A stretch of DNA of 64,000 bases from Microscillaceae bacterium. Lineage in GTDB: Bacteria > Bacteroidota > Bacteroidia > Cytophagales > Microscillaceae. Both the position numbers and the translations under genes were made by a program. The stretch lies in contig JANWZA010000040.1 in the NCBI GenBank assembly GCA_025054775.1, positions 1-64,000 on the forward strand, in the 5' to 3' direction. Within the stretch, counting starts at the first letter, position 1; each line of letters begins with the position of its first letter. The notes beneath the pieces were generated by a model, which was given only the letters and a program-made list of their open reading frames with translations, was not told the origin of the DNA and did not search any database. Below are positions 44,703 to 55,253 of this stretch, piece by piece.

Positions 44703-47372
44703 TTGAGTAAAAACCAAAAAGCTATGCCTAAACCTACACTTGCAGATACCAAAGAAACTCCCTTAATGAAGCAGTACAATACCTTCAAACAAAAATATCC
44801 AGGAACACTGATCTTGTTTCGTGTGGGAGATTTCTATGAAACTTTTGGAGAAGATGCCATTAAAGCGAGCCGCATCCTGAACATCACCCTTACCAAACGA
44901 CACAATGGCGCCGCTTCTGAAATTGAATTAGCAGGGTTTCCGCATCACGCTTTGAATAATTATCTACCTAAATTGGTGCGAGCAGGTGAACGCGTAGCTA
45001 TTTGCGACCAATTAGAAGACCCTAAATATGCTAAAACTGTAGTAAAAAGAGGCATTACTGAAATCGTTACGCCTGGCATAGCTTACAACGATAACGTGTT
45101 GGAAGCACAAAAAAATAATTACCTTTGTGCAATTGCCCAAAACAAAGAAAACTGGGGAATTTCGTTTTTAGATGTTTCCACAGGTGAATTTTTGCTTACG
45201 CAAGGCACCCAAGAATACATTGAAAAATTGATACAAAGTTTTAGCCCTTCTGAAATTTTATTTAGCAAAGCCAAACGCAGAGAGGCAGAGGCATGGCTCA
45301 AAAACACTAATGCCCATGTGTTTTATGTAGAGGACTGGTTTTTGGAATATAATTTTGGCAAAGATTTGCTTACCAAACATTTCAAAACCATTTCGCTTAA
45401 AGGTTTTGGCATTGAGCATCTGCCCGAAGGTATTGCCGCTGCAGGAGCTATTTTGCATTACCTTTCTGAAAATAATCACAAAGATATTCGCCATATTACC
45501 CAAATTGCCCGCATTGACGAGGAGCGCTACGTGTGGTTAGATAAATTTACTATTCGCAATTTAGAACTAATTTATCCACAACACGAAAACGGCGTAGCTT
45601 TGTTACAAGTTTTAGACAAAACACATACAAGTATGGGTGCGCGACTATTACAAAAATGGGTAGCTTTGCCTTTGAAAGATAAAAACCGCATTGAGGAGCG
45701 CCAAAGTGTGGTAGAAACTTTGTACCAAAACACCGAACTATTAGACCAAATAGCTACCTTACTTCGCCAAACTACGGATATTGAACGGCTTATTTCCAAA
45801 GTTGCGTCCCAACGTATCAATCCGCGTGAGGTACAAATGCTCAAAAAAGGATTACAACAAGCCTTTTTACTTAAACAACTGCTTACGCAAACAAACCTAC
45901 CTATTTTGCTTAAATTTGCTAACCAACTTGCTGATTGTCAATTTGTTATCCAACTGATAGAAAAACAACTCAAAGAAGATGTAAAAACCGTTAGCAACGA
46001 GGGCAATTTGATAAAAGACGGCAACCATGCTGAATTGGACGAGCTGCGCGATATTGTGCTAAATAGCAAAAAATACTTGGAAAAAGTGCGTCAGCACGCT
46101 GCTATGGAAACAGGCATTACTTCGCTCAAAATTGATTACAACAAAGTTTTTGGATACTATTTAGAAGTAAGCAATGCTCATAAGCACAAAGTCCCTAAAA
46201 CGTGGATTCGCAAGCAAACACTTACCAATGCAGAGCGATACATTACAGAAGAACTAAAAGTGTATGAGGATAAAATTTTGAATGCAGAAGAGAAAATTAT
46301 TGCCCTTGAACAAAAATTATTCCAAGAATTAGTAAATCAACTTGCGGATTTTATTACTCCAATTCAACTAAACGCAAAAATATTAGCCCAAATAGATTGC
46401 TTAACAGCCTTTGCGAAAATTGCTTTGCAATACAATTACGTAAAACCTATTCTTACAGAGGAGAATAAAATTGTCATAGAGCAAGGCAGACACCCTGTGA
46501 TAGAACGCCAACTTAGCCACGACGAGCCATATGTACCTAATGATATTTTTTTAGATACTGAAAATCAGCAAATTATTGTAATCACGGGTCCGAACATGGC
46601 GGGCAAGTCTGCCCTTTTGCGTCAAACCGCTTTGATTGTGATAATGGCTCAAATTGGCAGTTTTGTTCCTGCCCAAAAAGCCGAAATTGGCATTACAGAC
46701 AAAATTTTTACACGCGTAGGAGCTTCAGACAATATTGCCAAAGGCGAATCTACTTTTATGGTAGAAATGATGGAAACCGCCAGCATCATGAATAATTTGA
46801 GCGAAAGAAGTTTGATTTTAATGGACGAAATTGGCAGAGGCACAAGTACTTATGATGGTATTTCTATTGCGTGGGCTATTTTGGAATATTTGCACCAACA
46901 TCCCAAATATCGCCCTAAAACGCTTTTTGCTACTCATTATCACGAGTTAAATGAATTAACAAAAACTTTTCCGCGTATCAAAAATTTTCATGTAACAGTA
47001 AAAGAGGTAGGTAATAAAATTATTTTCTTACGCAAATTAGCCGAAGGCGGTGCAGAGCATAGTTTCGGTATTCACGTTGCGCAATTAGCAGGTATGCCCC
47101 AACAAATTGTATTGCGTGCCAACGAAATTATGCAACATCTAGAACAGCAACGTGAGCAACAAAACTCTGCAAATACTGCTGAAAAACGCTCCTATGTAGA
47201 TAAAAATACGCTTAAAACCATACCCCAAGCTATACCTCCAATGCAAATTTTTGAGGCAACAAACCTACAATTTGAACAAATAAAATCATTACTTGCTAAA
47301 ATTGATATTAACACGCTCTCTCCCATTGAGGCATTGCTCAAATTGAACGAATTGAAAAATCTGCTTAAATAA
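44703..47372 (+). CDS. mutS: DNA mismatch repair protein MutS
   Basis: An 889-residue MutS. The mismatch-binding domain has LILFRVGDFYETFGEDA with the Phe-x-Glu wedge. Connector, lever and clamp domains follow, and the ABC ATPase has GPNMAGKSALLRQ (about 630), the LILMDEIGRGTSTYDG Walker B/signature region and ATHYHEL. A C-terminal tail after residue 800 carries the dimerisation helices. A TTG at 44703 and an ATG at 44724 (MPKPTLAD) are both plausible starts. Confidence 0.96.
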   Translation: MSKNQKAMPKPTLADTKETPLMKQYNTFKQKYPGTLILFRVGDFYETFGEDAIKASRILNITLTKRHNGAASEIELAGFPHHALNNYLPKLVRAGERVAICDQLEDPKYAKTVVKRGITEIVTPGIAYNDNVLEAQKNNYLCAIAQNKENWGISFLDVSTGEFLLTQGTQEYIEKLIQSFSPSEILFSKAKRREAEAWLKNTNAHVFYVEDWFLEYNFGKDLLTKHFKTISLKGFGIEHLPEGIAAAGAILHYLSENNHKDIRHITQIARIDEERYVWLDKFTIRNLELIYPQHENGVALLQVLDKTHTSMGARLLQKWVALPLKDKNRIEERQSVVETLYQNTELLDQIATLLRQTTDIERLISKVASQRINPREVQMLKKGLQQAFLLKQLLTQTNLPILLKFANQLADCQFVIQLIEKQLKEDVKTVSNEGNLIKDGNHAELDELRDIVLNSKKYLEKVRQHAAMETGITSLKIDYNKVFGYYLEVSNAHKHKVPKTWIRKQTLTNAERYITEELKVYEDKILNAEEKIIALEQKLFQELVNQLADFITPIQLNAKILAQIDCLTAFAKIALQYNYVKPILTEENKIVIEQGRHPVIERQLSHDEPYVPNDIFLDTENQQIIVITGPNMAGKSALLRQTALIVIMAQIGSFVPAQKAEIGITDKIFTRVGASDNIAKGESTFMVEMMETASIMNNLSERSLILMDEIGRGTSTYDGISIAWAILEYLHQHPKYRPKTLFATHYHELNELTKTFPRIKNFHVTVKEVGNKIIFLRKLAEGGAEHSFGIHVAQLAGMPQQIVLRANEIMQHLEQQREQQNSANTAEKRSYVDKNTLKTIPQAIPPMQIFEATNLQFEQIKSLLAKIDINTLSPIEALLKLNELKNLLK

Positions 47373-47381
47373 ATCTACAAG

Positions 47382-50198
47382 CTATCTCTGCATTTCTTTT
47401 CGTAAGAAATGAGCTGTGTAACCTTTCTCAAATTGAAGCATCTGCTCAGGTGTGCCTTCAAAAATGATTTCACCTCCAAGCTCACCTCCTTCTATGCCGA
47501 GGTCTATGATATGGTCAGCTACTTTCACTACGTCAAGATTATGCTCAATAACCAGTACCGTGTTGCCTTTATCTACCAATCGGTTTAGTACATCAAGCAA
47601 AATACGTATGTCTTCAAAATGTAGCCCTGTGGTAGGTTCGTCTAAAATATAAAGAGTTTTGCCTGTGTCCTTTCGGCTTAGTTCAGTGGCTAATTTAATG
47701 CGTTGTGCCTCTCCGCCAGAAAGTGTGGTAGCTTGTTGCCCAAGGGTAATATAGCCCAAACCAACCTCTTGCAACATTTTGATTTTTCGGCTTATGATAG
47801 GTTGATTTTCAAAAAATTCTACGGCTTGCTCTACGGTCATGTCTAATACGTCGGCAATAGATTTACTTTTGAACCTTACCTCCAAAGTTTCACGGTTGTA
47901 GCGTTTGCCTTTGCAGGTTTCGCACTGCACATAGACATCGGGCAAAAAATCCATTTCAATCAGTTTCATGCCACCGCCTTGGCAGTCTTCGCACCTTCCT
48001 CCTTTTACATTAAACGAAAATCGTCCTGCTTTGTAGCCACGTATTTTAGCCTCAGGAAGTTGGGCAAATAAGTTACGAATATCGGTAAAAAAACCAACGT
48101 AGGTAGCAGGATTAGAGCGAGGCGTTCTACCTATGGGGGCTTGGTCAATCTCAATCACCTTATCAATATTTTCCAAGCCTTCAATATGTTTGTAAGGCAG
48201 CGGTTGACGTTTTGCCCTAAAAAAATGTTGGTTCAAAATAGGAAAAAGTGTATCGTGAATAAGGCTAGATTTACCTGAGCCTGATACGCCTGTAACACAA
48301 ATCAATTTGCCCAAAGGGAGAGTGAGGGTTACATTTTTGAGGTTATGCCCTGTTGCCCCAATTAGTTTTAGGGTTTTGCCATTGCCTTTGCGTCTTTCTT
48401 TGGGGACTTCAATGCGTTTGCGATTAGCCAAATAATCTACCGTAAGCGTATGTTGTTGCAAAATTTCTTGTGGTGTTCCTTGGGCAATTACCCTTCCACC
48501 GTGCATACCTGCCCCTTTGCCAATATCCAAAATGTAATCGGCTTCTAACATCATTTCTTTGTCATGCTCTACTACCAAAATGGTGTTGCCCAAGTCGCGC
48601 AAATTCTTCAAAGAATTGATAAGTTTCACGTTGTCGCGGGCGTGCAAGCCAATGCTCGGCTCATCTAAAATGTAAAGTACACCTACAAGTTGAGTTCCGA
48701 TTTGTGTAGCCAAGCGAATACGTTGTGCCTCCCCTCCTGACAAACTTCGCATACTGCGGTCAAGCGTAAGGTAATCCAAACCAATATCTAACAAAAGCCG
48801 TACACGCTTGCGAATTTCTTTGAGCAAGCCTTCTACGATCTGGTTTTGTGTAGGACTAAGGCGACTTTCCAAATCATTCAACCATTCTTGTAATTGCCGA
48901 ATAGTAAGCGAAGCTAATTCGTGAATATTTTTGTTATCAATTTTGAAATACAGACTTTCTTTTTTCAGCCTTGCCCCTTGGCAGGTAGGGCAGATGCGTT
49001 GAGCAATAAAATCGCGCATAAAGTTGTGCATTTTTTCGGAGCCTTCCTCGTAGTGGCGGCTAATGTAAGGAATAATGCCCTCATAGACAACAGGGTAAGG
49101 GCGTTGGTACTTTTCTGAAAAAATGACGTAATTCTTCTGATTACCATACAGTATTTCATTTAGCACCTCCTCGGGAATATCTTTGATAGGAACGGTAAGA
49201 TTGAGGTTGTAATCTTTTAATACAGCTTCAATTTGCTTAAAAATCCACGTACCATTGTAATCACCTAAAACGGCAATTCCCCCTCGGCTGATACTCAAAT
49301 TTTTGTCAGGAATAATTGCCTCTAAATCTATCTCTTCAATGTAGCCTAAGCCGTGGCAATTAGGGCATTGTCCATAGGGAGAATTAAAGGAAAAGCTACT
49401 AGGGGCAGGTTCTTGATAAGAAATGCCTGATTCAGGGCAGACTAATAGTTTAGAAAAAAAATGCAACTGCTCTTTACTCCCCTCGTGGTAAATAAGAGAC
49501 ATAATGCCTTTACCCTCTTTGAGGGCTAAAGCTACCGATTGGGCTAACCTATATCGCTCATTTTCAGTAACTTGTATTCTATCTACTACCAACTCAATAT
49601 CATGCACTTTGTACCTATCTACTTGCATTTTGGGTTCAAGGTCAGTAATTTTGCCATCAATCCGCATTTTGGTATAGCCTAACCTGCGGTATTGCTCAAA
49701 AAGTTCGCGGTAATGCCCTTTGCGCCCCTTGACAAGCGAAGCCAAGAGGCTAATTTTTTGCCCTTGAAATTGCCGAATAATGCTATCTATAATTTGGTCT
49801 TCGGTTTGTTTCACCATTTTTTTGCCTGTAACGTAAGAATAAGCCTCACCTGCACGAGCAAACATGACGCGCAAAAAGTCATAAATTTCGGTGGTAGTTC
49901 CTACCGTAGAGCGCGGGTTACGTGTGGTAGTCTTTTGTTCTATGGCAATAACAGGGCTTAATCCGTCAATTTTATCTACCTCGGGGCGTTTCATATCACC
50001 AATAAAAGAGCGGGCATAAGCCGAAAAACTTTCTAAATAGCGGCGTTGCCCTTCGGCATAAAGTGTATCAAAAGCCAAAGAAGATTTGCCCGAACCTGAA
50101 ACCCCTGTGATTACTACTAACTTTTGGCGTGGAATACTTACATCTATATTTTTGAGATTATGTTCTCGCGCACCCCAAATTTCAATATATTCGTTCAT
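47382..50198 (-). CDS. uvrA: UvrABC system protein A
   Basis: A 938-residue damage-recognition ATPase of nucleotide excision repair with two ABC modules: [19 protein letters not shown], and in the second half [15 protein letters not shown], each with an LSGGEAQRI signature. The C-terminal zinc module is complete (CEDCQGGG...CETCKGK). The first zinc module reads CPESG then CPNCHGLG, so one of its usual four cysteines is Ser; this variation is common in UvrA of this phylum as I recall it. Convergent with mutS, whose stop is 9 bases away. Confidence 0.97.
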   Translation of the reverse strand: MNEYIEIWGAREHNLKNIDVSIPRQKLVVITGVSGSGKSSLAFDTLYAEGQRRYLESFSAYARSFIGDMKRPEVDKIDGLSPVIAIEQKTTTRNPRSTVGTTTEIYDFLRVMFARAGEAYSYVTGKKMVKQTEDQIIDSIIRQFQGQKISLLASLVKGRKGHYRELFEQYRRLGYTKMRIDGKITDLEPKMQVDRYKVHDIELVVDRIQVTENERYRLAQSVALALKEGKGIMSLIYHEGSKEQLHFFSKLLVCPESGISYQEPAPSSFSFNSPYGQCPNCHGLGYIEEIDLEAIIPDKNLSISRGGIAVLGDYNGTWIFKQIEAVLKDYNLNLTVPIKDIPEEVLNEILYGNQKNYVIFSEKYQRPYPVVYEGIIPYISRHYEEGSEKMHNFMRDFIAQRICPTCQGARLKKESLYFKIDNKNIHELASLTIRQLQEWLNDLESRLSPTQNQIVEGLLKEIRKRVRLLLDIGLDYLTLDRSMRSLSGGEAQRIRLATQIGTQLVGVLYILDEPSIGLHARDNVKLINSLKNLRDLGNTILVVEHDKEMMLEADYILDIGKGAGMHGGRVIAQGTPQEILQQHTLTVDYLANRKRIEVPKERRKGNGKTLKLIGATGHNLKNVTLTLPLGKLICVTGVSGSGKSSLIHDTLFPILNQHFFRAKRQPLPYKHIEGLENIDKVIEIDQAPIGRTPRSNPATYVGFFTDIRNLFAQLPEAKIRGYKAGRFSFNVKGGRCEDCQGGGMKLIEMDFLPDVYVQCETCKGKRYNRETLEVRFKSKSIADVLDMTVEQAVEFFENQPIISRKIKMLQEVGLGYITLGQQATTLSGGEAQRIKLATELSRKDTGKTLYILDEPTTGLHFEDIRILLDVLNRLVDKGNTVLVIEHNLDVVKVADHIIDLGIEGGELGGEIIFEGTPEQMLQFEKGYTAHFLRKEMQR

Positions 50199-50263
50199 GC
50201 GGGCAAAGTTCTGAAAAAAAAACGACTTTTACAAGGCTTTGAATGATTTACAAACTATCTAAT

Positions 50264-50296
50264 AAAAAAGGTTGCAACTTTTGAGGTTGCAACCTT
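50264..50296 (-). terminator. Terminator after the small secreted protein gene
   Basis: A perfect 11-bp stem AAGGTTGCAAC/GTTGCAACCTT (50268-50278 and 50286-50296) with a T-run on the minus-strand side, 20 bases after the stop of the gene at 50317. Confidence 0.85.
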
Positions 50297-50316
50297 ATAA
50301 TAACAAAATTCTATTT

Positions 50317-50616
50317 TTAGAAATATTTAATAACAACGCCTTTTTTGAGATAAATTCTTACGGCTTTATTGAGTTTGCGTACGGTCTGAGGATTCTTTAC
50401 ATCAATTTGCACACCTACTAAGGTCTCCTCGTACACCAATTCATTTTTATCATTATAGAAACGAATAATATTTTGCATTGGGTAAGTGGCATTGCGTTCA
50501 ATTACCCAACTACCTCTTTGTTTAGGGCGATTTGCCCATGCGTTCAACGTTGTTGTGAAGACAAGAAACATCACTGCTATTGCCACACTTAAAACATTTG
50601 CTCTTACTCTTTTCAT
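50317..50616 (-). CDS. Small secreted hypothetical protein
   Basis: A 99-residue protein with a signal peptide (VLSVAIAVMFLVFTTTLNAWA) and a mature part of about 70 residues with four beta strands (WVIERNATYPMQNIIRFY; LVYEETLVGVQIDV) ending in a basic segment. It resembles small exported proteins of the DUF3244-like or beta-sandwich kind in Bacteroidota, but I cannot assign a family. Monocistronic with a strong terminator. Confidence 0.7.
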   Translation of the reverse strand: MKRVRANVLSVAIAVMFLVFTTTLNAWANRPKQRGSWVIERNATYPMQNIIRFYNDKNELVYEETLVGVQIDVKNPQTVRKLNKAVRIYLKKGVVIKYF

Positions 50617-50855
50617 CTTCCTTAAGTGTTTTAATTGTGAAACAAAAATAAAAAACCACTCTCTCTAAATTGAGGTGCAAACTTAAGAAAATATTATGAA
50701 AATGTTAATTTAATGTTAATTTTTTTTGAAAAAAATCTATTTTTTAGCTAAAATTTTCCCTTTAACAAGAAAAAATTGTATTTTTTCTTTTTACTTCAAG
50801 TCAATAAGTTTAGCTAGCAGTACATAAGCAAGTTCTGAAAAAATTACTTTTTCGC

Positions 50856-50863
50856 TACTTTTG
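50856..50863 (+). promoter_or_regulatory. Bacteroidota -7 box (TACTTTTG) for the restriction-modification gene
   Basis: Exact TAnnTTTG match; predicted start near 50870, about 16 bases before the ATG. Confidence 0.5.
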
Positions 50864-50885
50864 CAACAAATACCGCAAACAAATT

Positions 50886-53800
50886 ATGCACGAATTTACA
50901 CAATATTACCAAGCCCTCCTAAACCACGAACCAAGTGAGATTACAGAACATTCTCTCCGACCTGCCCTCAACAAATTGCTTGTGGCTCTTGCCCAAGAGG
51001 TAAACCCTGACATAAAAATTGTTCACGAACCCAAACGAGAAGGCAAATTTGGCGCCCCTGACTTCAAAATTTTTGAAGTTTACAACATCATTGGCTACGT
51101 TGAAAACAAAAAAATAGACGAGCAGTTAGACAAAACACTTAAAACCGAACAGATAAAAAAATATACCGAACTTTCAGATAATTTGCTCTTAACTAACTAC
51201 ATAGAATGGATTTGGCTAAGAAAAGGTGCGGTGCAACAACGAGAAATTTTATGCCACATTGCCGACCTACGCAATAAAAAGCCTACCCTTGATTTGACTC
51301 GTGCCAAAGCCGTCAAAGCATTGATTACCAACTTTTTATCTACCGCACCGCAAGGCATTGTCGAAGCCAACCGATTAGCCGAAAGTTTGGCATTGAGAGC
51401 CAAATTATTGAAAAATTTTATCTTCGAGGAATTAGAACGACAAGAAAAATTAGACGAGCAGCCCAAACTTAAAGGGCTTTACTATACTTTCAAAGAATTT
51501 GTTTTTAACGATTTAACCACTACCGCCTTTGCCGATGCTTTTGCCCAAACCTTGATTTATGGGCTATTCCTTGCCAAACTCAATGCAGATACCACGCAAG
51601 TCAATTTGTATAATGTTTCGCAGTTCATTCCTACGCCTTTTCAACTGATAAGAGAATTAGTAGATTTTTTGAAAGAGCTAGAAAACCCTGACTACCGCGA
51701 AACACGTTGGGTTGTAGAAGAGGTACTAACCATCTTGAACACACTGAATTTGAGAGCAATACAAGAAAGTTTATCCTTTATCCAACCTACGAACTATCCT
51801 ACCTCGGCTCTCTCCGAAAATGACGATTTTATACCTTCCAAGGACCCGTACATCTATTTTTATGAAGACTTTTTAGCCGCTTACGACAAGGCTTTGCGAA
51901 AAGCCAAAGGAGTGTATTACACACCCTCGCCAGTGGTGAGTTTTATTGTAAAATCTACCAACGAAGTGCTAAAACAAGAATTTGGTATAAGCGACGGACT
52001 TTCTGACCAAAATCAAGTTACAATTTTAGACTTTGCCACAGGAACAGGTACTTTTTTAGTGGAGATTTTTCAACAAATATTAGAAACCCTGCCCCCTGAA
52101 TCAGGAAAAAAATCGCTCCTTATCAAAGAACATTTATTAAAAAATATTTACGGCTTTGAATATTTGATAGCCCCTTATGCTATTGCTCACCTTAAACTTT
52201 CTCAATTTTTGAAAGAACACGGCTATCATTTGGCAGATAAAGAACGTTTGCGTGTGTTCCTAACTAATACCCTAGAACCCATTGACAAGCAAATGCGTAT
52301 TCCGCTTTTGCCTGCTCTCACCAAAGAAAGCCGCGAAGCCCAAGAAATAAAAGACAAACCTATTTTGGTAATTACAGGCAACCCACCTTATTCTATCAAA
52401 TCAACCAATAAAAGCAAATTTATTTTGCAGTTGCTCAAATATTACAAAGAAGGATTGAATGAAAAAAATGAAACCTTAAATGACGATTACATTAAATTTA
52501 TTCGTTTTGCCCACGATAAAATCAATAAAGCAGGAAAAGGAATTTTAGCAATTATTACCAATAATTCCTACCTTGAAGGGCTAAGCCACCGCAGAATGAG
52601 AGAAACACTTTACAATGATTTTGACAAAATTTACATTCTCAATTTGCATGGCAATAGCTTACGTGGGGAAACTGACAAGAATATTTTTGATATTCGTATC
52701 GGTGTTTGTATTTTGATTGCCGTCAAACTACCTAAACCACTTAGAGAAAAGCAAGTTTTTTATTTTTCTACCCAAAAACACCAACTTGTTAAACGAAAAG
52801 AAAAATACCATTTTTTACGTTCCAATGATATAAAAACCACTCCTTTTGTCCAACTCAAACCACAAAGTCCTGACTTTTGGTTCGTAGAGAAAGATTTGTC
52901 TTTGGCTGAGTTATATGGCGATTTCTGGAACGTAACCGATATTTTTCAACTTTACAATAGTGGTATCCAAACCTCAAAAGATGCAGTAGTAACGGATAGA
53001 GATTTTGATACACTTTTTGAAAGAGTGAGAGAGATTTTGCAATATGACCGTGAAAATCTAAAAGAATTACGGCAAAAATATAATTTAGTAGATACTTCTG
53101 GCTGGAAATTAGAGAAGTTTTTGAAAACAAAATTAAGTAAAGAATTTATTACCCAATTTCAACACAAACCTTTTGATAATAAATGGCTATATTACGAACC
53201 AAATGCTCTCACCAGAGATAGATATGTTGTGATGCAACACTTTCTAAAAAAGGAAAACCTTGGCTTGGTGCTTATGAGAACTCCTATTCCTGCTAATAAC
53301 ACCCAATTTTTAGTTACTAACAAAATGATTGATGGCAATTATTTCGGATTTAGAAGCTACCTCATTCCACTTTACACCTTCCATGAAAGAGAAACCTTGA
53401 AAAAACGTTTGGAAAGTAAAGGTACTACCTACAAAAAGGCTTATTTGAAAGCAAAAAAAGAGTTAGACCAAGCTACGGAAACTTACCTAAAAGCCCAAGA
53501 AGATGCAGAAACAACTAAACCACTTTTAGAAGAACTACGAACCATTGTAGAGGAAAAAAGAACAATCTTAGACAACCTAAAAACCTTAACCTTATTCGCA
53601 GAAATTGAAAAACAAAATACCGAAATCGTAAAAATCCCTAATTTTACCGCTCAATTTATGTATTTTATTAAAGAAAAATACACAAATCAATACACTCCTG
53701 AACAAATTTTAAGCTACATTTATGCTATTTTGTATAGCCCCATCTACCGTACCAAATATGCCGATTTCCTTAAAACTGATTTTCCTAGAATTCCTTTTAT

Positions 53801-54170
53801 TGATGATGAAACTAGCTTTATACAATTAGCACAAATAGGTAAGGAACTGATTGATTTACACACTTTTACAAATATTCCTACCTCTACTTACGGCATATTC
53901 CAAGGGAAAGGTGATAACACAGTTGCTCAAATCAATTATTTGAATGGTAATTTATTTATCAACCCAACACAATATTTTGAGAACGTACCCCAAGAGGCTT
54001 ATCTGTTTACTATAGGAAATTACCCAATTTTAGAACGATACCTAAAAGACCGCCAAGACCAACCCTTGACTTTGGACGAAATACAACATCTTGAAAAATT
54101 GATAAAAATTTTGTTTTTTACTACTGAAATCATGAAAAAACTTGAAAAAATTACCCAAAAATTACTATGA
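50886..54170 (+). CDS. Single-chain restriction-modification enzyme (nuclease + N6-adenine methyltransferase + type ISP-like specificity domain)
   Basis: A 1094-residue protein. The N-terminal nuclease has the PD-(D/E)xK pattern in GAPDFKIF and IGYVENKK (about residues 57-78). A helical linker precedes the methyltransferase: motif I FATGTGTFLVEIF (about 380) and the catalytic NPPY in VITGNPPYSIKS (about 498). The C-terminal half matches the specificity domain of type ISP enzymes: IFQLYNSGIQTSKDAVVTD and PFDNKWLYYEPNALTRDRY. Type ISP enzymes also carry a helicase-translocase between nuclease and methyltransferase; this one does not, so it should behave more like type IIG. Its TGA stop overlaps the ATG of a short downstream frame. 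Confidence 0.9.
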   Translation: MHEFTQYYQALLNHEPSEITEHSLRPALNKLLVALAQEVNPDIKIVHEPKREGKFGAPDFKIFEVYNIIGYVENKKIDEQLDKTLKTEQIKKYTELSDNLLLTNYIEWIWLRKGAVQQREILCHIADLRNKKPTLDLTRAKAVKALITNFLSTAPQGIVEANRLAESLALRAKLLKNFIFEELERQEKLDEQPKLKGLYYTFKEFVFNDLTTTAFADAFAQTLIYGLFLAKLNADTTQVNLYNVSQFIPTPFQLIRELVDFLKELENPDYRETRWVVEEVLTILNTLNLRAIQESLSFIQPTNYPTSALSENDDFIPSKDPYIYFYEDFLAAYDKALRKAKGVYYTPSPVVSFIVKSTNEVLKQEFGISDGLSDQNQVTILDFATGTGTFLVEIFQQILETLPPESGKKSLLIKEHLLKNIYGFEYLIAPYAIAHLKLSQFLKEHGYHLADKERLRVFLTNTLEPIDKQMRIPLLPALTKESREAQEIKDKPILVITGNPPYSIKSTNKSKFILQLLKYYKEGLNEKNETLNDDYIKFIRFAHDKINKAGKGILAIITNNSYLEGLSHRRMRETLYNDFDKIYILNLHGNSLRGETDKNIFDIRIGVCILIAVKLPKPLREKQVFYFSTQKHQLVKRKEKYHFLRSNDIKTTPFVQLKPQSPDFWFVEKDLSLAELYGDFWNVTDIFQLYNSGIQTSKDAVVTDRDFDTLFERVREILQYDRENLKELRQKYNLVDTSGWKLEKFLKTKLSKEFITQFQHKPFDNKWLYYEPNALTRDRYVVMQHFLKKENLGLVLMRTPIPANNTQFLVTNKMIDGNYFGFRSYLIPLYTFHERETLKKRLESKGTTYKKAYLKAKKELDQATETYLKAQEDAETTKPLLEELRTIVEEKRTILDNLKTLTLFAEIEKQNTEIVKIPNFTAQFMYFIKEKYTNQYTPEQILSYIYAILYSPIYRTKYADFLKTDFPRIPFIDDETSFIQLAQIGKELIDLHTFTNIPTSTYGIFQGKGDNTVAQINYLNGNLFINPTQYFENVPQEAYLFTIGNYPILERYLKDRQDQPLTLDEIQHLEKLIKILFFTTEIMKKLEKITQKLL

Positions 54171-54256
54171 AAATTATACAAATCCTACAAGTAGCCCCCC
54201 CAAATATCCACCAAGCAATCAGAGAAACTTTACCTAAAGGTAATGTTTCTTACTGA
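54167..54256 (+). pseudogene. Short coupled frame after the restriction-modification gene
   Basis: An ATG overlapping the previous TGA (ATGA) opens a 29-codon frame (MKIIQILQVAPPNIHQAI...) that ends at TGA 54254-54256. It includes a run of seven C (54195-54201). The tight coupling suggests the truncated start of a gene that once belonged to the same operon. Confidence 0.4.
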
Positions 54257-54328
54257 AAAAGCAGGCAGTTCTAAGGTGGGAGCTAATTTGGTTTCAGCTA
54301 CGCGTCAGTAAGCTAATTATACCGCTTG

Positions 54329-54475
54329 AATGGTGAAAACAGCTTTTAGAAACAAACACATAAACTCAAATATTGCTTTTTGGCAGAAAAAGCCTGAATT
54401 TGTAGAATGAAAACAGCAATAAAACAGAATAGCAAAAATAAATTTGGGCAATACTTTACACCAAAAGTAGTGTAA
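54329..54475 (+). pseudogene. Remnants of a second restriction-modification operon
   Basis: Two tiny coupled frames. The first (54329-54410) encodes 26 residues ending FWQKKPEFVE. Its TGA overlaps the ATG at 54407 of the second, which reads KNKFGQYFTPKVV before a TAA at 54473-54475. FGQYFTP followed by hydrophobic residues is the N-terminal signature of many N6-adenine DNA methyltransferases, so this is the start of a decayed methylase gene. Nothing of its catalytic domain remains in the following 250 bases. Confidence 0.5.
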
Positions 54476-54663
54476 AGAAAAACATCTACCAACATTACAT
54501 TTGTAGCAAGGCGGGGCAGACTTGATAACTTGAAACTTTTGTGTTACTTATTGGCTTTTGTGCGTGTGGGAACGTTGAAGCTGTATAAAACCTACTCTGC
54601 ACAAATACTTTACCATTGCCCTGCAATACCTCGCTTCGCTCAGCACTGAAAGATTTGAGTACA
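54476..54663. other. Gene-free stretch after the restriction-modification remnants
   Basis: Broken in all frames and somewhat richer in GC than nearby gaps. No fold or repeat recognised. Confidence 0.35.
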
Positions 54664-54707
54664 TAACAAAAGCTCTTTCAAGCCTTAGCCAATTGACTTA
54701 AAAGAGC
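54664..54707 (-). terminator. Probable terminator of the HMA-domain gene
   Basis: On the minus strand GCTCTTT (54707-54701) pairs with AAAGAGC (54678-54672), followed by TTTTGTT, about 20 bases after the stop codon. Confidence 0.5.
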
Positions 54708-54728
54708 ATAAACAAACGGGATTACAAG

Positions 54729-55091
54729 TTATTTCTTTTTGCAACAACTAGGCAGAGCATCATAAGCTTTTTGATCTGCAGGTATGTCATCAGCATCGTA
54801 ACCTGTATTGCTAATCACCTTACGGATTGCTTCTGCATCAATTTGATTACTATTAAAAGTTACGTTTACTGCTTTGGTATTAAGGTCTAAATTGGCTTTT
54901 TTAATACCTTTAGTACTTTTCAAGGCTTTTTCAATGCGGTTTTTACACATTTCGCATTGTGCTGAAGTTTTGATACTAATTTGCTGATTACCTTTGGCTT
55001 TACCCTTACCTTTGCCGCTTTGGGCTTGGGTTTGGAATGAGAAAGTAAAGAAAAATAATATAAAGATAATCAAACTAACAAAAACTTTCAT
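54729..55091 (-). CDS. Secreted heavy-metal-associated (HMA) domain protein
   Basis: A 120-residue protein with a signal peptide (MKVFVSLIIFILFFFTFSFQ) and one ferredoxin-like HMA domain. The metal-binding motif is CEMCKNR, with the typical KALKSTKGIKKANLDLNTKAV pattern behind it, and a second CC pair at the C-terminus (LPSCCKKK). A Gly/Lys linker (GKGKGKAKG) joins signal and domain. It is likely to bind copper or mercury in the periplasm. No metal-transport ATPase is adjacent. Start set at 55091, since 12 extra residues in a longer frame would precede the signal peptide. Confidence 0.85.
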   Translation of the reverse strand: MKVFVSLIIFILFFFTFSFQTQAQSGKGKGKAKGNQQISIKTSAQCEMCKNRIEKALKSTKGIKKANLDLNTKAVNVTFNSNQIDAEAIRKVISNTGYDADDIPADQKAYDALPSCCKKK

Positions 55092-55253
55092 ATGGCTTAT
55101 AAGTGTTAAGGTTAATGTAGTAAACAAATAAACGAATTTTAGCTACAAAGCTAACATTTTTCCAAAAAATTATGTTTGCAAATGGTACAAAACTTGTTTT
55201 TTTTACCTTAAAATTACCTCTACCTCAATTTTTTTATTATTTTTTAAGTTGTT

